Source: an uncultured Mucispirillum sp.
GTDB taxonomy: Bacteria; Chrysiogenota; Deferribacteres; Deferribacterales; Mucispirillaceae
Assembly: GCA_944325215.1 (NCBI GenBank)
Contig: CALUZC010000001.1
Coordinates: 1 to 64,000 of the forward strand
DNA: 64,000 bases
Reading direction: 5' to 3'
Under the pieces are notes generated by a model. That model searched no databases, was not told the origin of the DNA, and saw only the letters and a program-made list of their open reading frames with translations. The position numbers and the translations under genes are program-made. This document shows positions 9,146 to 18,277 of the stretch, one piece after another (position 1 is the stretch's first letter; every line of letters begins with the position of its first letter).

Positions 9146-9415
9146 ATGGCAATAGATAAAGATAAGAAACAGTCAGTTATTGACAGTTACAAACAACATG
9201 ATGGAGATACTGGTTCTCCAGAAGTGCAGGTTGCATTACTTACTGCACGTATTGAGTATTTAAATGAACACTTTAAATCTCACCCAAAAGACCACCACTC
9301 TCGCCGTGGTTTATTAATGCTTGTTGGTAAAAGACGTAAACTTTTAGATTATCTTAAAAAGAAAAGTTTCCCACGTTATCGCTCATTAATTGAGTCTTTA
9401 GGCATAAGGAAGTAG
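9146..9415 (+). CDS. rpsO: 30S ribosomal protein S15
   Basis: 89 residues, exactly the usual length for S15, which binds 16S rRNA early in assembly. Family motifs [35 protein letters not shown] and [11 protein letters not shown] are present. The ATG has a strong GGAGGTG upstream. It directly precedes pnp, the widespread rpsO-pnp pair. In E. coli S15 represses its own translation through the leader; the short leader here may act similarly but I see no definite structure. Confidence 0.97.
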   Translation: MAIDKDKKQSVIDSYKQHDGDTGSPEVQVALLTARIEYLNEHFKSHPKDHHSRRGLLMLVGKRRKLLDYLKKKSFPRYRSLIESLGIRK

Positions 9416-9419
9416 TTAA

Positions 9420-11561
9420 ATGGAAAAAAATATTCATTCCTATGAAATAAGCTTACCGGGTTGTGCTGAGCCTATTATTTTTGAAACAGGCTGGAAAGCA
9501 AAACAAGCTAACGGAAGTATATGGATAAAACAAGGTGGCACAGTAGTTTTAGTTACTGCTGTTGCAGGTAAAGCACCTGAAGCTTATCAAGATTTTTTCC
9601 CACTTACTGTTAACTATGCTGAGAAAATGTATTCTGTGGGTAAAATCCCGGGTGGATATGTTAAAAGAGAAACTAAACCAAGCGACAGGGAAACTTTAAT
9701 CTCTCGCTTAATTGACCGTCCTTTACGTCCTTTATTTGATGACGGTTACCGTAATGAGACTCAGGTGGTGGCTACAGTTTTGTCGGCTGATGGCAACGGT
9801 CTGCCTGATATTCTGGCGTTAAATGCGGCTAGTGCTGCGTTGATGATTTCCGACATACCTTTTAGTATGGCAGTTGGCGGAGTTCGTATTGGTAAACTTA
9901 ATGGGGAGTTACTTGTAAACCCACCTGTTGAGCTGCATGAAAAACTTGATATGAATATAGTTGTAGCAGGAACGAAAGACGCTATTGCAATGGTAGAAGC
10001 CGGTATGAACGGCGTTACTGAAGAAGAAGTTATTGAAGCTCTTGAGTATGGTCATGAGCAGATAAAAAAACTTGTCGAAGTTCAGGAAAGAATGGCATCA
10101 GAAATAGGCAAGCCGCAAATGGAATATACTGATTTCTCATTACCAAAAGATTTAGTTCAACAGGCATATGATAAGTTTGGTGAAGCTTTTAAAGATGCTT
10201 TTGCAGTAAAAGGCAAGCTTGAATCCTATGAAGCTATTGACAAGGTTAAAGAAGATTATTTGGCCTATGTTGTGGAAACTTATGGCGAAGATGAGTATGA
10301 AGCAAACAAAGGAATTTATAAAGATATTGCAAAAGAAGTAGAAAAAATCGTTTTTAGAAACTCACTTGTTAAAACTCATAAACGAGCAGATGGTAGGGCA
10401 TTAGATGAAATACGCCCAATTGATATTGAAGTAGGTGTTCTGCCTATGGCTCACGGTTCTGCTCTTTTTACAAGAGGGGAGACTCAAGCGTTAGTTGTAG
10501 CAACACTTGGCTCTAAAAATGACAGCCAAACTTTAGAAAGCATTGAGGGTGTATCATCTAAATCATTTATGCTTCAGTATAACTTCCCACCGTTTTCTGT
10601 TGGTGAAGTTGGCAGAATTGGTGCTCCGGGCAGACGTGAAATCGGTCATGGTGCATTAGCAGAGCGTGCATTATCTGCAGTTGTTCCAAATGACAGCAGC
10701 TTTCCTTATACTGTAAGGGTAGTATCTGAAATATTAGAATCAAACGGTTCATCATCTATGGCTACAGTTTGTGGTGGTGCATTATCTATGATGGATGCTG
10801 GCTTGCAAATTACTGCTCCTGTGGCAGGTGTTGCTATGGGGCTTGTTATGGAAGATGATGGTGATTACGTTGTTTTAACAGATATTATGGGGCTTGAAGA
10901 CCATTTAGGTGATATGGACTTTAAAGTGGCAGGAACAGAAACTGGTATTACTGCACTTCAAATGGATATTAAAATCAAAGGCTTATCTAAAGAGATATTA
11001 ACAAAAGCATTAGCTCAGGCAAAAGAGGGCAGACTCTTTATTTTAAATAAATATAAAGAAGTTCTTCCTGAGCCTAGAAAAGAGTTAAACCCAAATGCTC
11101 CAAGGGTTTTTGTTATGAATATAAACCCTGATAAAACTGGTGCATTAATTGGACCACAGGGCAAAAATATTAAAGCAATTGTAGAAGCAACAGGGGCAAG
11201 TATTGATATACTTGATGGCGGCGTTGTTAATATTTTTGGTAAAAACCAGCAGGTAATAGAAAATGCTGTTAATATGATTGAAGCAACTATTGCAGAAGCA
11301 GTAGTTGGCAAAACATATACAGCAACTGTTAAAAAAGTAATGGAGTATGGTGCATTTGTGGAAATACTTCCAGGTCTTGAAGGTTTATTACACGTTTCTC
11401 AATATGCTCATGAAAGAATACCATCTATTGCAGACTACTTAAAAGTAGGTGATAAAGTAGATGTTATGTATATGGGTAAAGATAGAAACGGCAGAATGGA
11501 GCTTTCAAGAAAAGCACTTTTACCAAAACCAGAAAAATCAGAAAAAACTGAAGAAAATTAA
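9420..11561 (+). CDS. pnp: Polyribonucleotide nucleotidyltransferase (PNPase)
   Basis: PNPase degrades RNA 3' to 5' using phosphate and is a core mRNA-decay enzyme. The order is the usual one for its 713 residues: RNase PH domain 1 (YAEKMYSVGKIPGGYVKRE, SRLIDRPLRPLF), a helical linker, RNase PH domain 2 (HGSALFTRGETQALV, GRREIGHGALAERAL, SDIMGLEDHLGDMDFKVAG-like catalytic loop), KH (about 555-615) and S1 (about 625-695, GKTYTATVKKVMEYGAFVEI). It starts four bases after the rpsO stop. A GC-rich hairpin follows. Parts near 9,760-9,860 use more G/C-ending codons than the flanks, with no break in the frame. Confidence 0.97.
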   Translation: MEKNIHSYEISLPGCAEPIIFETGWKAKQANGSIWIKQGGTVVLVTAVAGKAPEAYQDFFPLTVNYAEKMYSVGKIPGGYVKRETKPSDRETLISRLIDRPLRPLFDDGYRNETQVVATVLSADGNGLPDILALNAASAALMISDIPFSMAVGGVRIGKLNGELLVNPPVELHEKLDMNIVVAGTKDAIAMVEAGMNGVTEEEVIEALEYGHEQIKKLVEVQERMASEIGKPQMEYTDFSLPKDLVQQAYDKFGEAFKDAFAVKGKLESYEAIDKVKEDYLAYVVETYGEDEYEANKGIYKDIAKEVEKIVFRNSLVKTHKRADGRALDEIRPIDIEVGVLPMAHGSALFTRGETQALVVATLGSKNDSQTLESIEGVSSKSFMLQYNFPPFSVGEVGRIGAPGRREIGHGALAERALSAVVPNDSSFPYTVRVVSEILESNGSSSMATVCGGALSMMDAGLQITAPVAGVAMGLVMEDDGDYVVLTDIMGLEDHLGDMDFKVAGTETGITALQMDIKIKGLSKEILTKALAQAKEGRLFILNKYKEVLPEPRKELNPNAPRVFVMNINPDKTGALIGPQGKNIKAIVEATGASIDILDGGVVNIFGKNQQVIENAVNMIEATIAEAVVGKTYTATVKKVMEYGAFVEILPGLEGLLHVSQYAHERIPSIADYLKVGDKVDVMYMGKDRNGRMELSRKALLPKPEKSEKTEEN

Positions 11562-11567
11562 TAAATA

Positions 11568-11591
11568 AAACCCCTGCTGCTGCAGGGGTTT
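11568..11591 (+). terminator. Hairpin terminator after pnp
   Basis: A 10-bp stem, AAACCCCTGC (11568-11577) with GCAGGGGTTT (11582-11591), has a 4-base loop and is placed just after the pnp stop. The U-run is short because the arm itself provides the T residues. Confidence 0.8.
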
Positions 11592-11807
11592 GTATCTATT
11601 TACCATTTCAAATTTTTGTTATAAATCTTTACTTACAGCTTATTATTTTTATACATAAAACATTTATAAATGCTTTGTGTTTGATATATTGGTTATAACT
11701 GTTAAAATATTGATATCATAATAGCTGCAGCTGGGCAAGCTTTTAGCACATGCACCACAACAAACACATACATATATATTGTATTTTTTTGTAGCTATAT
11801 TATTTTA

Positions 11808-12308
11808 TTACAGCACTACTTCTTTTCTTGAACCGTCTTTATTAGTAATAAAAACGATACCAGTTTTATAATTATATTGAGCCATATTTTCTACTTTTAT
11901 TTTATTACCATTCCTACTGATTAATGCATAATCTTTTTCATAGCTAATATTAATATCTCCAATTTTAATATTAAGGCTGTCCATTTTACTTTGTGATGGA
12001 CTGATTTGTATATAATCATAAGATTTTGCAGCAAGTACATCTTTACCATTATTTAAAATAAAGTTTTGATCAGCATTTACAGATATATCTTTATTATTGT
12101 ATTTAATAATAGATATATCTTGTGATATTGTATGTTTAGTTTTATCATGGCTTTGAATAGCAAGGTTTAATGTGGCACTATTACCACGCAGTGCTACTTT
12201 CTTGCTTTCATTTGCATAGCTGTCATTAATACTTACAGATAATAATGCAGCCAATGAAAATGCTGATATAGTAACAGCTTTCATAAAATTTTTTCTACTT
12301 ATATTCAT
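11808..12308 (-). CDS. Unknown exported protein with Tat-like signal
   Basis: 166 residues. The N-terminus SRKNFMKAVTISAFSLAALL resembles a twin-arginine signal (S-R-R-x-F-L-K) but has Arg-Lys instead of Arg-Arg, so export could be by Tat or Sec; a cleavage site is likely near SYA|NES. The mature part is predicted beta-rich, with repeated short Asn/Asp/Lys turns and no cysteines. I recognise no family. GGGGGA precedes the ATG on the minus strand, and a near-consensus promoter lies at 12338-12366. It is monocistronic and convergent to pnp. Confidence 0.65.
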   Translation of the reverse strand: MNISRKNFMKAVTISAFSLAALLSVSINDSYANESKKVALRGNSATLNLAIQSHDKTKHTISQDISIIKYNNKDISVNADQNFILNNGKDVLAAKSYDYIQISPSQSKMDSLNIKIGDINISYEKDYALISRNGNKIKVENMAQYNYKTGIVFITNKDGSRKEVVL

Positions 12309-12337
12309 ATTATCCCCCTATGGTATTTTATAGAGAT

Positions 12338-12366
12338 AATATAAATAAAACGATAATTTATGTCAA
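12338..12366 (-). promoter_or_regulatory. Near-consensus sigma70 promoter
   Basis: On the minus strand TTGACA (12366-12361) is followed by a 17-base spacer and TATATT (12343-12338), about 30 bases before the exported-protein gene that starts at 12308. Confidence 0.75.
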
Positions 12367-12433
12367 TAAAAATATATATTAAAAAATATAACTTATTGTA
12401 ATTATTAAATAATTTATTTAGTTAAACCTGAAA

Positions 12434-12808
12434 CTATTTTTCAATAAATTTCATATTACCAATTCTTAATTCTTTATCTCTTAAATTTATTTTGTTTGAT
12501 GCTTGAAGGCTTTTTATATAGTCTTCTTCTATTTTCATTATTTTTTCAGGACCTGCCATTTTTGTTCTTCCGATATTTGATATTTTTATGGTATTGCCTA
12601 TAATTTCAATTGTTCCAAAATAGTTATTAACTCCAGCATAACCACTAATTTTATCGCCACTAATTGTAATTGTGATTTGGCTGTCTTTATATGGAGCTGC
12701 CATATAATATGTTTTACCACTGGCATTTTTTATAACTGTTTCCATATTATAATTACTTTGGCATGCAAAAAACAGTAAAGATACTATAATTAAAGTAAAT
12801 TTTTTCAT
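12434..12808 (-). CDS. META/HslJ-like lipoprotein
   Basis: 124 residues with a lipoprotein signal (MKKFTLIIVSLLFFACQ; the probable lipidated Cys is residue 16). The mature part matches the META domain pattern: ITITISGDKISGYAGVNNYFG, then ISNIGRTKMAGPEKIMKIEEDYIKSL. META domains occur in HslJ, a heat-inducible outer-membrane protein linked to novobiocin resistance, and are of unknown biochemical role. The Cys usual in the family's G-C-N motif is a Val here. No operon partner is evident. Confidence 0.75.
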   Translation of the reverse strand: MKKFTLIIVSLLFFACQSNYNMETVIKNASGKTYYMAAPYKDSQITITISGDKISGYAGVNNYFGTIEIIGNTIKISNIGRTKMAGPEKIMKIEEDYIKSLQASNKINLRDKELRIGNMKFIEK

Positions 12809-12961
12809 ACTTTCACCTATTTGTTTTCTATAATATATATTAATAATCTTTTTTTTTAAATATATAATTTAATAAATTTAATATTATGTAATTAAAAAAC
12901 TTGATTTTTTTAAAATTATACTAGATAATACTTCTTGTATTCTTTAAATAAATGGAAGCTT

Positions 12962-13396
12962 ATGGATAAAATTAATATAAATATTAAAGCTGAAGATGGG
13001 TTATTAGTACCAAGTTATGAAACTACTGGTTCAGCTGGGGCTGATTTAAAAGCAAATGAAGATGGCATTCTTCAACCAGGGCAGCGAAAGTTAGTGAAAA
13101 CTGGTATTAGCATAGAGCTGCCTTTAGGCTATGAGGCTCAAGTTAGACCAAGAAGTGGTCTTGCTTTAAAACATGGTATATCTATGGTAAATAGTCCTGG
13201 CACTATTGATTGTGATTATAGAGGTGAAATAGGTGTTATTTTAATTAATCACGGTCAAGAACCTTTTGAATATAAAAAAGGGGACAGGATAGCACAGCTT
13301 GTGATTGCAAAATATTCTAGAGCTGAATTTCAAATCTGCGATGAACTTTCTAAAACAGAAAGAGGAAGTGGTGGGTTTGGTCATACTGGTAAATAA
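12962..13396 (+). CDS. dut: dUTP diphosphatase
   Basis: dUTPase hydrolyses dUTP to dUMP and pyrophosphate, keeping uracil out of DNA and supplying dTMP synthesis. All five trimeric dUTPase motifs are visible: [38 protein letters not shown] and the C-terminal [12 protein letters not shown] chose the ATG at 12962 (144 residues, family length) with GGAAG upstream. An in-frame TTG at 12935 would add nine residues with no support. The glucan phosphorylase gene follows 43 bases after the stop. Confidence 0.94.
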   Translation: MDKININIKAEDGLLVPSYETTGSAGADLKANEDGILQPGQRKLVKTGISIELPLGYEAQVRPRSGLALKHGISMVNSPGTIDCDYRGEIGVILINHGQEPFEYKKGDRIAQLVIAKYSRAEFQICDELSKTERGSGGFGHTGK

Positions 13397-13439
13397 TTAT
13401 TAAACATTAACATAACAAGTTTTGTTGTTTGGAGGAAGA

Positions 13440-15977
13440 ATGAACATTCGTGAGTATGAGGTAAAAGTTAAGCTGCCTAAAGAGCTTAAGCCATTAGAAA
13501 CAATGGCGTATAATTTGTGGTTTGCATGGAACTCTCCTGCCACAGCTTTATATAAAAATATTAATGAAAAGCTATGGGAAGAATCAGAACATAATCCACT
13601 TGCTATCATTTCTGCATTAACTCAAGAAGATTGTAAAAAATTAATTGATGATGATGTATTTATGGCAAACTTAAATGATGTTTACCAAGCTTTTGAACAA
13701 TATATGACACTGCCTAAATGGTTTAAAAAAGCCCATAAAGATGCTTCTGATATGCTTGTTGCATATTTTTCTGCAGAATATGGTATCCATGAATCAGTTC
13801 AATTATATTCTGGTGGTTTAGGTATTTTATCTGGTGACCACTGTAAATCAACTTCAGATATGGGTATACCACTTGTAGCAGTTGGTTTATTATATAGAAA
13901 CGGTTATTTCCACCAGTATATGAGTTCTGATGGCTGGCAGCAGGAAAGATATCCATATAATGAATTTTACCTTATGCCATTAACTAGAGCTACTGATAAA
14001 AATGGTAAAGAAATTTTATTAGAAATGAAAATTGGCGACCGTAATGTTAAAATCAGAGTTTGGAAATTAAAAGTAGGTTTAATGGAAATCATACTTTTAG
14101 ATACTGATGTGCCTGAAAACCACCCAGATGATAGAATCATTACTGGTAAATTATACGACGGTGACAGCAATATGCGTATCCGTCAGGAAATCGTTTTAGG
14201 TGTTGCAGGTGTTAGAGCGTTAGCTGCAATAGGCTTACAACCTACAGTATATCACTTAAACGAAGGCCACCCAGCATTTGTTTCTATTGAACGTTTAAAA
14301 CAATTAATAGAGCAGGGAATAGATTTTCGCCTTGCTACTGAAATAGTTCGTAAAAGCACACTTTTTACTACTCACACACCTGTTCCTGCAGGGTTTGATG
14401 TATTTAGCATCGAGCAAATCAAACAATATTTAAGTGGTATATATGAACCTGTTGGCATTAACTTAAATATGCTTATGAGCTTTGGTAGAAAAGATAGAAC
14501 AAATATGAACGAACCATTTAACATGGCAGTTTGTGGTATTAACCTTTCTACATATAGAAATGGTGTTAGTAAGCTTCACGGCGAAGTAAGCAGGGAAATG
14601 TTCCACTCTATGTGGTCTCAAGCTATATTATCACAAGTGCCAATAGGTCATGTAACAAACGGTGTTCATTTACCAACATTTATGTCTAGCGATATGAAAA
14701 ATATGTTATCAAGATATGTATCAGAAGACTGGGCATCAAAACCATATGATTTTGATATTTGGGAAAAAGTATCTAATATTCCTGATAATGTTCTTTTTGA
14801 TATGAAACGTAACCAAAGAGAACGTCTTGTATCTTTTATACGCAGGACAATGAAAGAAACTATTAGAAAAAATGGTGGCAGTGCCAGTGAGCTTTTAGCA
14901 GCTGATGATATATTAAATCCAAATGCATTAACAATAGGTTTTGCAAGACGTTTTGCTACATATAAACGCGGCTATCTCTTATTTATGGACGAAGAAAGGT
15001 TAAAAAGACTTTTCAGCAACCCTGAAAGACCTATCCAGTTTATTATTGCAGGTAAAGCTCACCCAAAAGATAATGAAGGTAAAGAAATTATTAAAAAAAT
15101 CATACACATTGCTAAAAAACCAGAATTCCGTAAACATATTGTGTTTATAGAAGACTACGATATTGAAGTAGCACGTTATATGACAAGAGGTGTGGATATT
15201 TGGTTAAATAACCCTAGAAGACCAATGGAAGCTTCAGGAACATCAGGTATGAAAGCAAGTGCCAATGGTGCATTAAACTTATCTATTTTAGACGGCTGGT
15301 GGGACGAAGGCTTTAACGCTAAAAACGGCTGGGCAATAGGCGCTGGTGAAGAATATCCAGACAGTGGCTACCAAGACTATGTGGAAAGTATGGAAATTTA
15401 TAATACATTAGAAAATGATATTATTCCAGTATTCTATTCTGTTGATAAGTCTGGTATGCCAAGGGAATGGTTAAAAATGGTTAAAGAAAACTTAAGAACA
15501 GTTCCAAGTTTCTTTAATACATCAAGAATGCTTATGGATTATGCGAACCAATACTATGTTCCACTTCATGAGCTTCAAAAAGAATTTAATGCTAACAATC
15601 ATGAAGAAGCAAAACATTATTTAGACTGGTATAACCAGATATTAGATAGATGGGACGGAGTATCATTTATCAGCTCTGATATTGATGCACCAAAAGGTTT
15701 TATCCCAGGTGAAAAAGTAAAATTTACTGCTAAAGTTAATACAAATGGCACAGCAGCAGAGCATTTAGGTGTATTTGCAGTTGTGGAATATGATGGAGCA
15801 AGCGGCAGCTTAAAAGACCCTGAATTTATTCGCTTAAATAACGATAAAGGCAGTGATACTTTTTCAGCATCATATAACCTTACTCGTTCAGGTAAATTAA
15901 AAGTTGGGTTTTTAGTAACTCCATTCCATAGATTTTTGAAAAACCCATTTGAATTAAATAAAGCTAAGTGGGCATAA
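13440..15977 (+). CDS. glgP: Alpha-glucan (glycogen) phosphorylase
   Basis: This PLP enzyme releases glucose-1-phosphate from alpha-1,4-glucans. The 845-residue protein has an N-terminal DUF3417-type segment (about 1-110) and then the phosphorylase body of the TIGR02094-like subfamily: TTHTPVPAGFDVF, NGVHLPTF, FARRFATYKRG, GKAHPKDNEGKEI, and the PLP-lysine region ASGTSGMKASANGALNLS. The ATG at 13440 follows GGAGGA at 13431-13436; an upstream in-frame TTG would overlap that SD and is not used. The thioesterase gene starts one base after its stop. No other glycogen gene is in the window. Confidence 0.93.
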   Translation: MNIREYEVKVKLPKELKPLETMAYNLWFAWNSPATALYKNINEKLWEESEHNPLAIISALTQEDCKKLIDDDVFMANLNDVYQAFEQYMTLPKWFKKAHKDASDMLVAYFSAEYGIHESVQLYSGGLGILSGDHCKSTSDMGIPLVAVGLLYRNGYFHQYMSSDGWQQERYPYNEFYLMPLTRATDKNGKEILLEMKIGDRNVKIRVWKLKVGLMEIILLDTDVPENHPDDRIITGKLYDGDSNMRIRQEIVLGVAGVRALAAIGLQPTVYHLNEGHPAFVSIERLKQLIEQGIDFRLATEIVRKSTLFTTHTPVPAGFDVFSIEQIKQYLSGIYEPVGINLNMLMSFGRKDRTNMNEPFNMAVCGINLSTYRNGVSKLHGEVSREMFHSMWSQAILSQVPIGHVTNGVHLPTFMSSDMKNMLSRYVSEDWASKPYDFDIWEKVSNIPDNVLFDMKRNQRERLVSFIRRTMKETIRKNGGSASELLAADDILNPNALTIGFARRFATYKRGYLLFMDEERLKRLFSNPERPIQFIIAGKAHPKDNEGKEIIKKIIHIAKKPEFRKHIVFIEDYDIEVARYMTRGVDIWLNNPRRPMEASGTSGMKASANGALNLSILDGWWDEGFNAKNGWAIGAGEEYPDSGYQDYVESMEIYNTLENDIIPVFYSVDKSGMPREWLKMVKENLRTVPSFFNTSRMLMDYANQYYVPLHELQKEFNANNHEEAKHYLDWYNQILDRWDGVSFISSDIDAPKGFIPGEKVKFTAKVNTNGTAAEHLGVFAVVEYDGASGSLKDPEFIRLNNDKGSDTFSASYNLTRSGKLKVGFLVTPFHRFLKNPFELNKAKWA

Positions 15978-15978
15978 T

Positions 15979-16482
15979 ATGAGCGAGAAACTGTATTTAC
16001 CTTATTCTGATGGCTGTTTTGTATGTGGCCACAGTAATGTTCATGGGCTTCAAGTGCAGTTTTATGTGCAGGATAACAGTGTTCGGGTAGATTTAAATTT
16101 TGCCCGACACTTTAACAGCTTTCCAAACATTACCCATGGTGGAATACTTTCTTCCATACTTGATGAGGCAATGGGTTGGTCTGCTTTTATTTTTTCAGAT
16201 GTTGAAACATTCCTTTTTACTAGGGAATTAACTGTAACTTATAAAAGAAATGCACCAATTGGGGAGCCTTTACTGTTAATGGCAGAATATGTTGGTGCAG
16301 AGCGTGGTGGCATGTTTTCTACAAAAGGAAAGATTGTAGATATGGACGGTAAGATTATTACTGCATCTAAAGGTTTATTTTTTCCAACATCAAAGGAAAA
16401 GATGATGGAAACAGTGGCACATCTTTCTTTTTTAGATGAGCTTACATACCACCCAAAAGCTGTAAAATATTGTAAATTATAA
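15979..16482 (+). CDS. PaaI-type hotdog thioesterase
   Basis: 167 residues with a hotdog-fold thioesterase pattern: NITHGGILSSILDEAMGWSAF is the substrate-loop and helix region typical of PaaI/YiiD-type acyl-CoA thioesterases. The N-terminus CFVCGHSNVHGLQ resembles the CxxCG...GL segment seen in many members. The substrate is not predictable. It is separated from glgP by one base and ends at a strong terminator, so it is the last gene of the dut-glgP-thioesterase run. Confidence 0.8.
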   Translation: MSEKLYLPYSDGCFVCGHSNVHGLQVQFYVQDNSVRVDLNFARHFNSFPNITHGGILSSILDEAMGWSAFIFSDVETFLFTRELTVTYKRNAPIGEPLLLMAEYVGAERGGMFSTKGKIVDMDGKIITASKGLFFPTSKEKMMETVAHLSFLDELTYHPKAVKYCKL

Positions 16483-16486
16483 AAAG

Positions 16487-16516
16487 TAACCCGTTTTAAT
16501 AACGGGTTATATTTTT
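16487..16516 (+). terminator. Intrinsic terminator
   Basis: A 9-bp stem TAACCCGTT (16487-16495) / AACGGGTTA (16501-16509) with a 5-base loop is followed by TATTTTT. Confidence 0.9.
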
Positions 16517-16528
16517 GGGGAAAATTGT

Positions 16529-17431
16529 ATGATATATTATGCAGAAATTTTATCCAGATTTGATTTTGCAGAATCAGATATGGAGTATATCAATTCTATT
16601 AATGAAAATATGGCAGAATTAGACGATGCATTTGTTAAAGATGTAATAGCATATCTTCAAAAAGATAAACTCTTTATGTCAGAATATGGGCATATTATAG
16701 AAAAATTAAATACAGATAAATTATCTCTTTGGTATAGAGGCATTATTGCAGGTAAATTAAACGGATATTTTAGTGAATTTGTTAGCGATTTTAATCTTCA
16801 CCAAGTTCCTCATGGCGGGTTTTCTGGAGAGCGTATATCTGAATTATTTAATTTCATACGTTTATGGATTCAAAGTAAACTAATAGAAATTGCTTCATGT
16901 GAATGGGATTATAAAGGTATATTGCAGGCATATACAAAAGTTATAAATGCTGCAATTTATGTTACAATGAATACATATGTTCCACGTGATAAATCTACAA
17001 GTCATACATCAAAAATGAAAAATAAAATTTTAACATGGGCAGAAAAGGCTTCTCTTGTAACTCATTCTATGCTTTTAGTCTTTTTAATTATTATGACTTT
17101 AGCAGGCGTAGGCTTTTTTATTTGGAGCTTATGGGATTTAAAAGATGTAGCACCAGGTAAACTGTTTGTAACAGCATTAGGTTCATTACTTGTGTTATGG
17201 GTATTAATTGAACTTATAAATTCAGAAATCCAAATGCTGCGTGGTGATAAATTTAAAATCAGTATATTTGTAGGTGTTGTATTAATTGCATTTATTCGTG
17301 AAGTATTGATTATGACATTAAAACATGATGCAGGCAACACTAAAACCATGATACTAATGCTAGGTGGTATATTAGTGCTTGGGATAACATATTGGCTGCT
17401 TGCAAAATCTGAAGAAAAAAGTAAGCATTAA
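16529..17431 (+). CDS. Probable globin-sensor-like/PsiE membrane protein
   Basis: 300 residues in two parts. Residues about 1-155 are soluble and helical and have the layout of a protoglobin/globin-coupled sensor, with a His-containing segment (LHQVPHGGFSGERI near 93-106) where the heme-proximal His would be expected. Residues about 165-297 hold four hydrophobic segments with the PsiE-like pattern: LWVLIELINSEIQMLRGD, ISIFVGVVLIAFIREVLIM and ILGITYWLL-type helices. PsiE-family membrane proteins are of unknown function. A heme or gas-sensing role is inference from the fold pattern. The gene is alone between two terminators. Confidence 0.6.
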   Translation: MIYYAEILSRFDFAESDMEYINSINENMAELDDAFVKDVIAYLQKDKLFMSEYGHIIEKLNTDKLSLWYRGIIAGKLNGYFSEFVSDFNLHQVPHGGFSGERISELFNFIRLWIQSKLIEIASCEWDYKGILQAYTKVINAAIYVTMNTYVPRDKSTSHTSKMKNKILTWAEKASLVTHSMLLVFLIIMTLAGVGFFIWSLWDLKDVAPGKLFVTALGSLLVLWVLIELINSEIQMLRGDKFKISIFVGVVLIAFIREVLIMTLKHDAGNTKTMILMLGGILVLGITYWLLAKSEEKSKH

Positions 17432-17450
17432 AATATAATTGTTACAATAA

Positions 17451-17484
17451 AAACATAAGGCAGGGGATACCCTGCTTATGTTTT
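17451..17484 (+). terminator. Intrinsic terminator after the PsiE-like gene
   Basis: A long stem AAACATAAG+CAGGG / CCCTG+CTTATGTTT with one bulged G at 17460 and a GATA loop, followed by T residues. The oligo-A on the 5' side could also serve the opposite strand. Confidence 0.88.
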
Positions 17485-17664
17485 AAAAAAAGCCATTAAT
17501 TATTTTTACATTTAAAACAGCATAAATTAATTACATGGAAATTATCTATTTATCTAAATTTGGAGCATGTATCCAAGTTGAAATCACTTTAAAAGCCTAG
17601 TAAAATGCATTGATTATTGGTTTATCAATAGACTGATTAAAAAAAGTATTTTCTTGAAAATATT

Positions 17665-17687
17665 AGCAGGGTTTACCCCTGCTTTTT
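17665..17687 (+). terminator. Second intrinsic terminator
   Basis: AGCAGGG (17665-17671) pairs with CCCTGCT (17677-17683) around a 5-base loop, followed by TTTT. It is about 180 bases after the first terminator with no gene between, so its transcript is unknown. Confidence 0.8.
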
Positions 17688-17771
17688 ATATTTATGAAAT
17701 ATGTGACTACTATTATAAGATATTTTTTTACATAAAAGATTATTAAGTTTTAAATAATTAAAATAATATAT

Positions 17772-18275
17772 TTATTTTAAGCATTTTGCAAAATTTGTAA
17801 GTGTATCACCTGAAAGCCTGTGGGTTGTCCACTCTGTCATTTTAACAGCACCAATGCTTTCATAAAAATCAAGGGAGGGTTTATTCCAGTTAAGGCAAGT
17901 CCACTCCATTCTGCCACAGTTTCTTTCCTTTGCAGTATGTGCAGCAAAAGCAAGCAATAGTTTTCCATAGCCTTTACCACGTTTTTCAGGGATAACAAAT
18001 AAATCCTCCACATATATACCAGCTCTGCCAACAAATGTAGAATAGTTATGAAAAAACAGTATAAAACCAACAGGTTTGCCGTTTTCTTCACCAATATATG
18101 TTTCTGCTGTTTTTTTATCAAAAAGCCATTCTTTTATCATGTCTGGAGTATTTTCTACTTCATCAAGCATTTTTTCATATTCTGCAATACCACGTATCAG
18201 TTTATAAATTGTATAAGCATCTTCACGTTCTGCTTTTTTTATTCTGAAATCGCCTTTTTCAAATACTATTTCCAT
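17772..18275 (-). CDS. GNAT acetyltransferase, diamine acetyltransferase-like
   Basis: 167-residue GCN5-related acetyltransferase. The acetyl-CoA motif is YVEDLFVIPEKRGKGYGKLLL, and WNKPSLDFYESIGAVKM is motif B. The stretch FFHNYSTFVGRAGIYVEDLFV closely resembles spermidine/spermine (diamine) N-acetyltransferases, so a polyamine or amino-acid amine is a plausible substrate, but this is inference. It starts two bases after the stop of the DUF255 gene and is the last gene of a minus-strand trio. Confidence 0.82.
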   Translation of the reverse strand: MEIVFEKGDFRIKKAEREDAYTIYKLIRGIAEYEKMLDEVENTPDMIKEWLFDKKTAETYIGEENGKPVGFILFFHNYSTFVGRAGIYVEDLFVIPEKRGKGYGKLLLAFAAHTAKERNCGRMEWTCLNWNKPSLDFYESIGAVKMTEWTTHRLSGDTLTNFAKCLK

Positions 18276-18277
18276 CT

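Larger units (their letters stand above)
17432..17771. other. Convergent intergenic region with two terminators
   Basis: 340 bases between a plus-strand and a minus-strand gene. It contains two strong plus-strand hairpin terminators (17451-17484 and 17665-17687) with about 180 bases of AT-rich sequence between them and no reading frame. A 16-base stretch at 17578-17593 recurs with one mismatch at 22379-22394. The doubled terminator allows for a small RNA between them, but I cannot identify one. Confidence 0.5.

Noticed and set aside
11015-11311. Minus-strand frame opposite pnp
   Set aside because: It lies wholly inside the conserved KH/S1 region of pnp and has no SD or family pattern.
13422-13439. 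Upstream TTG start for glgP
   Set aside because: It covers the GGAGGA Shine-Dalgarno that fits the ATG at 13440.
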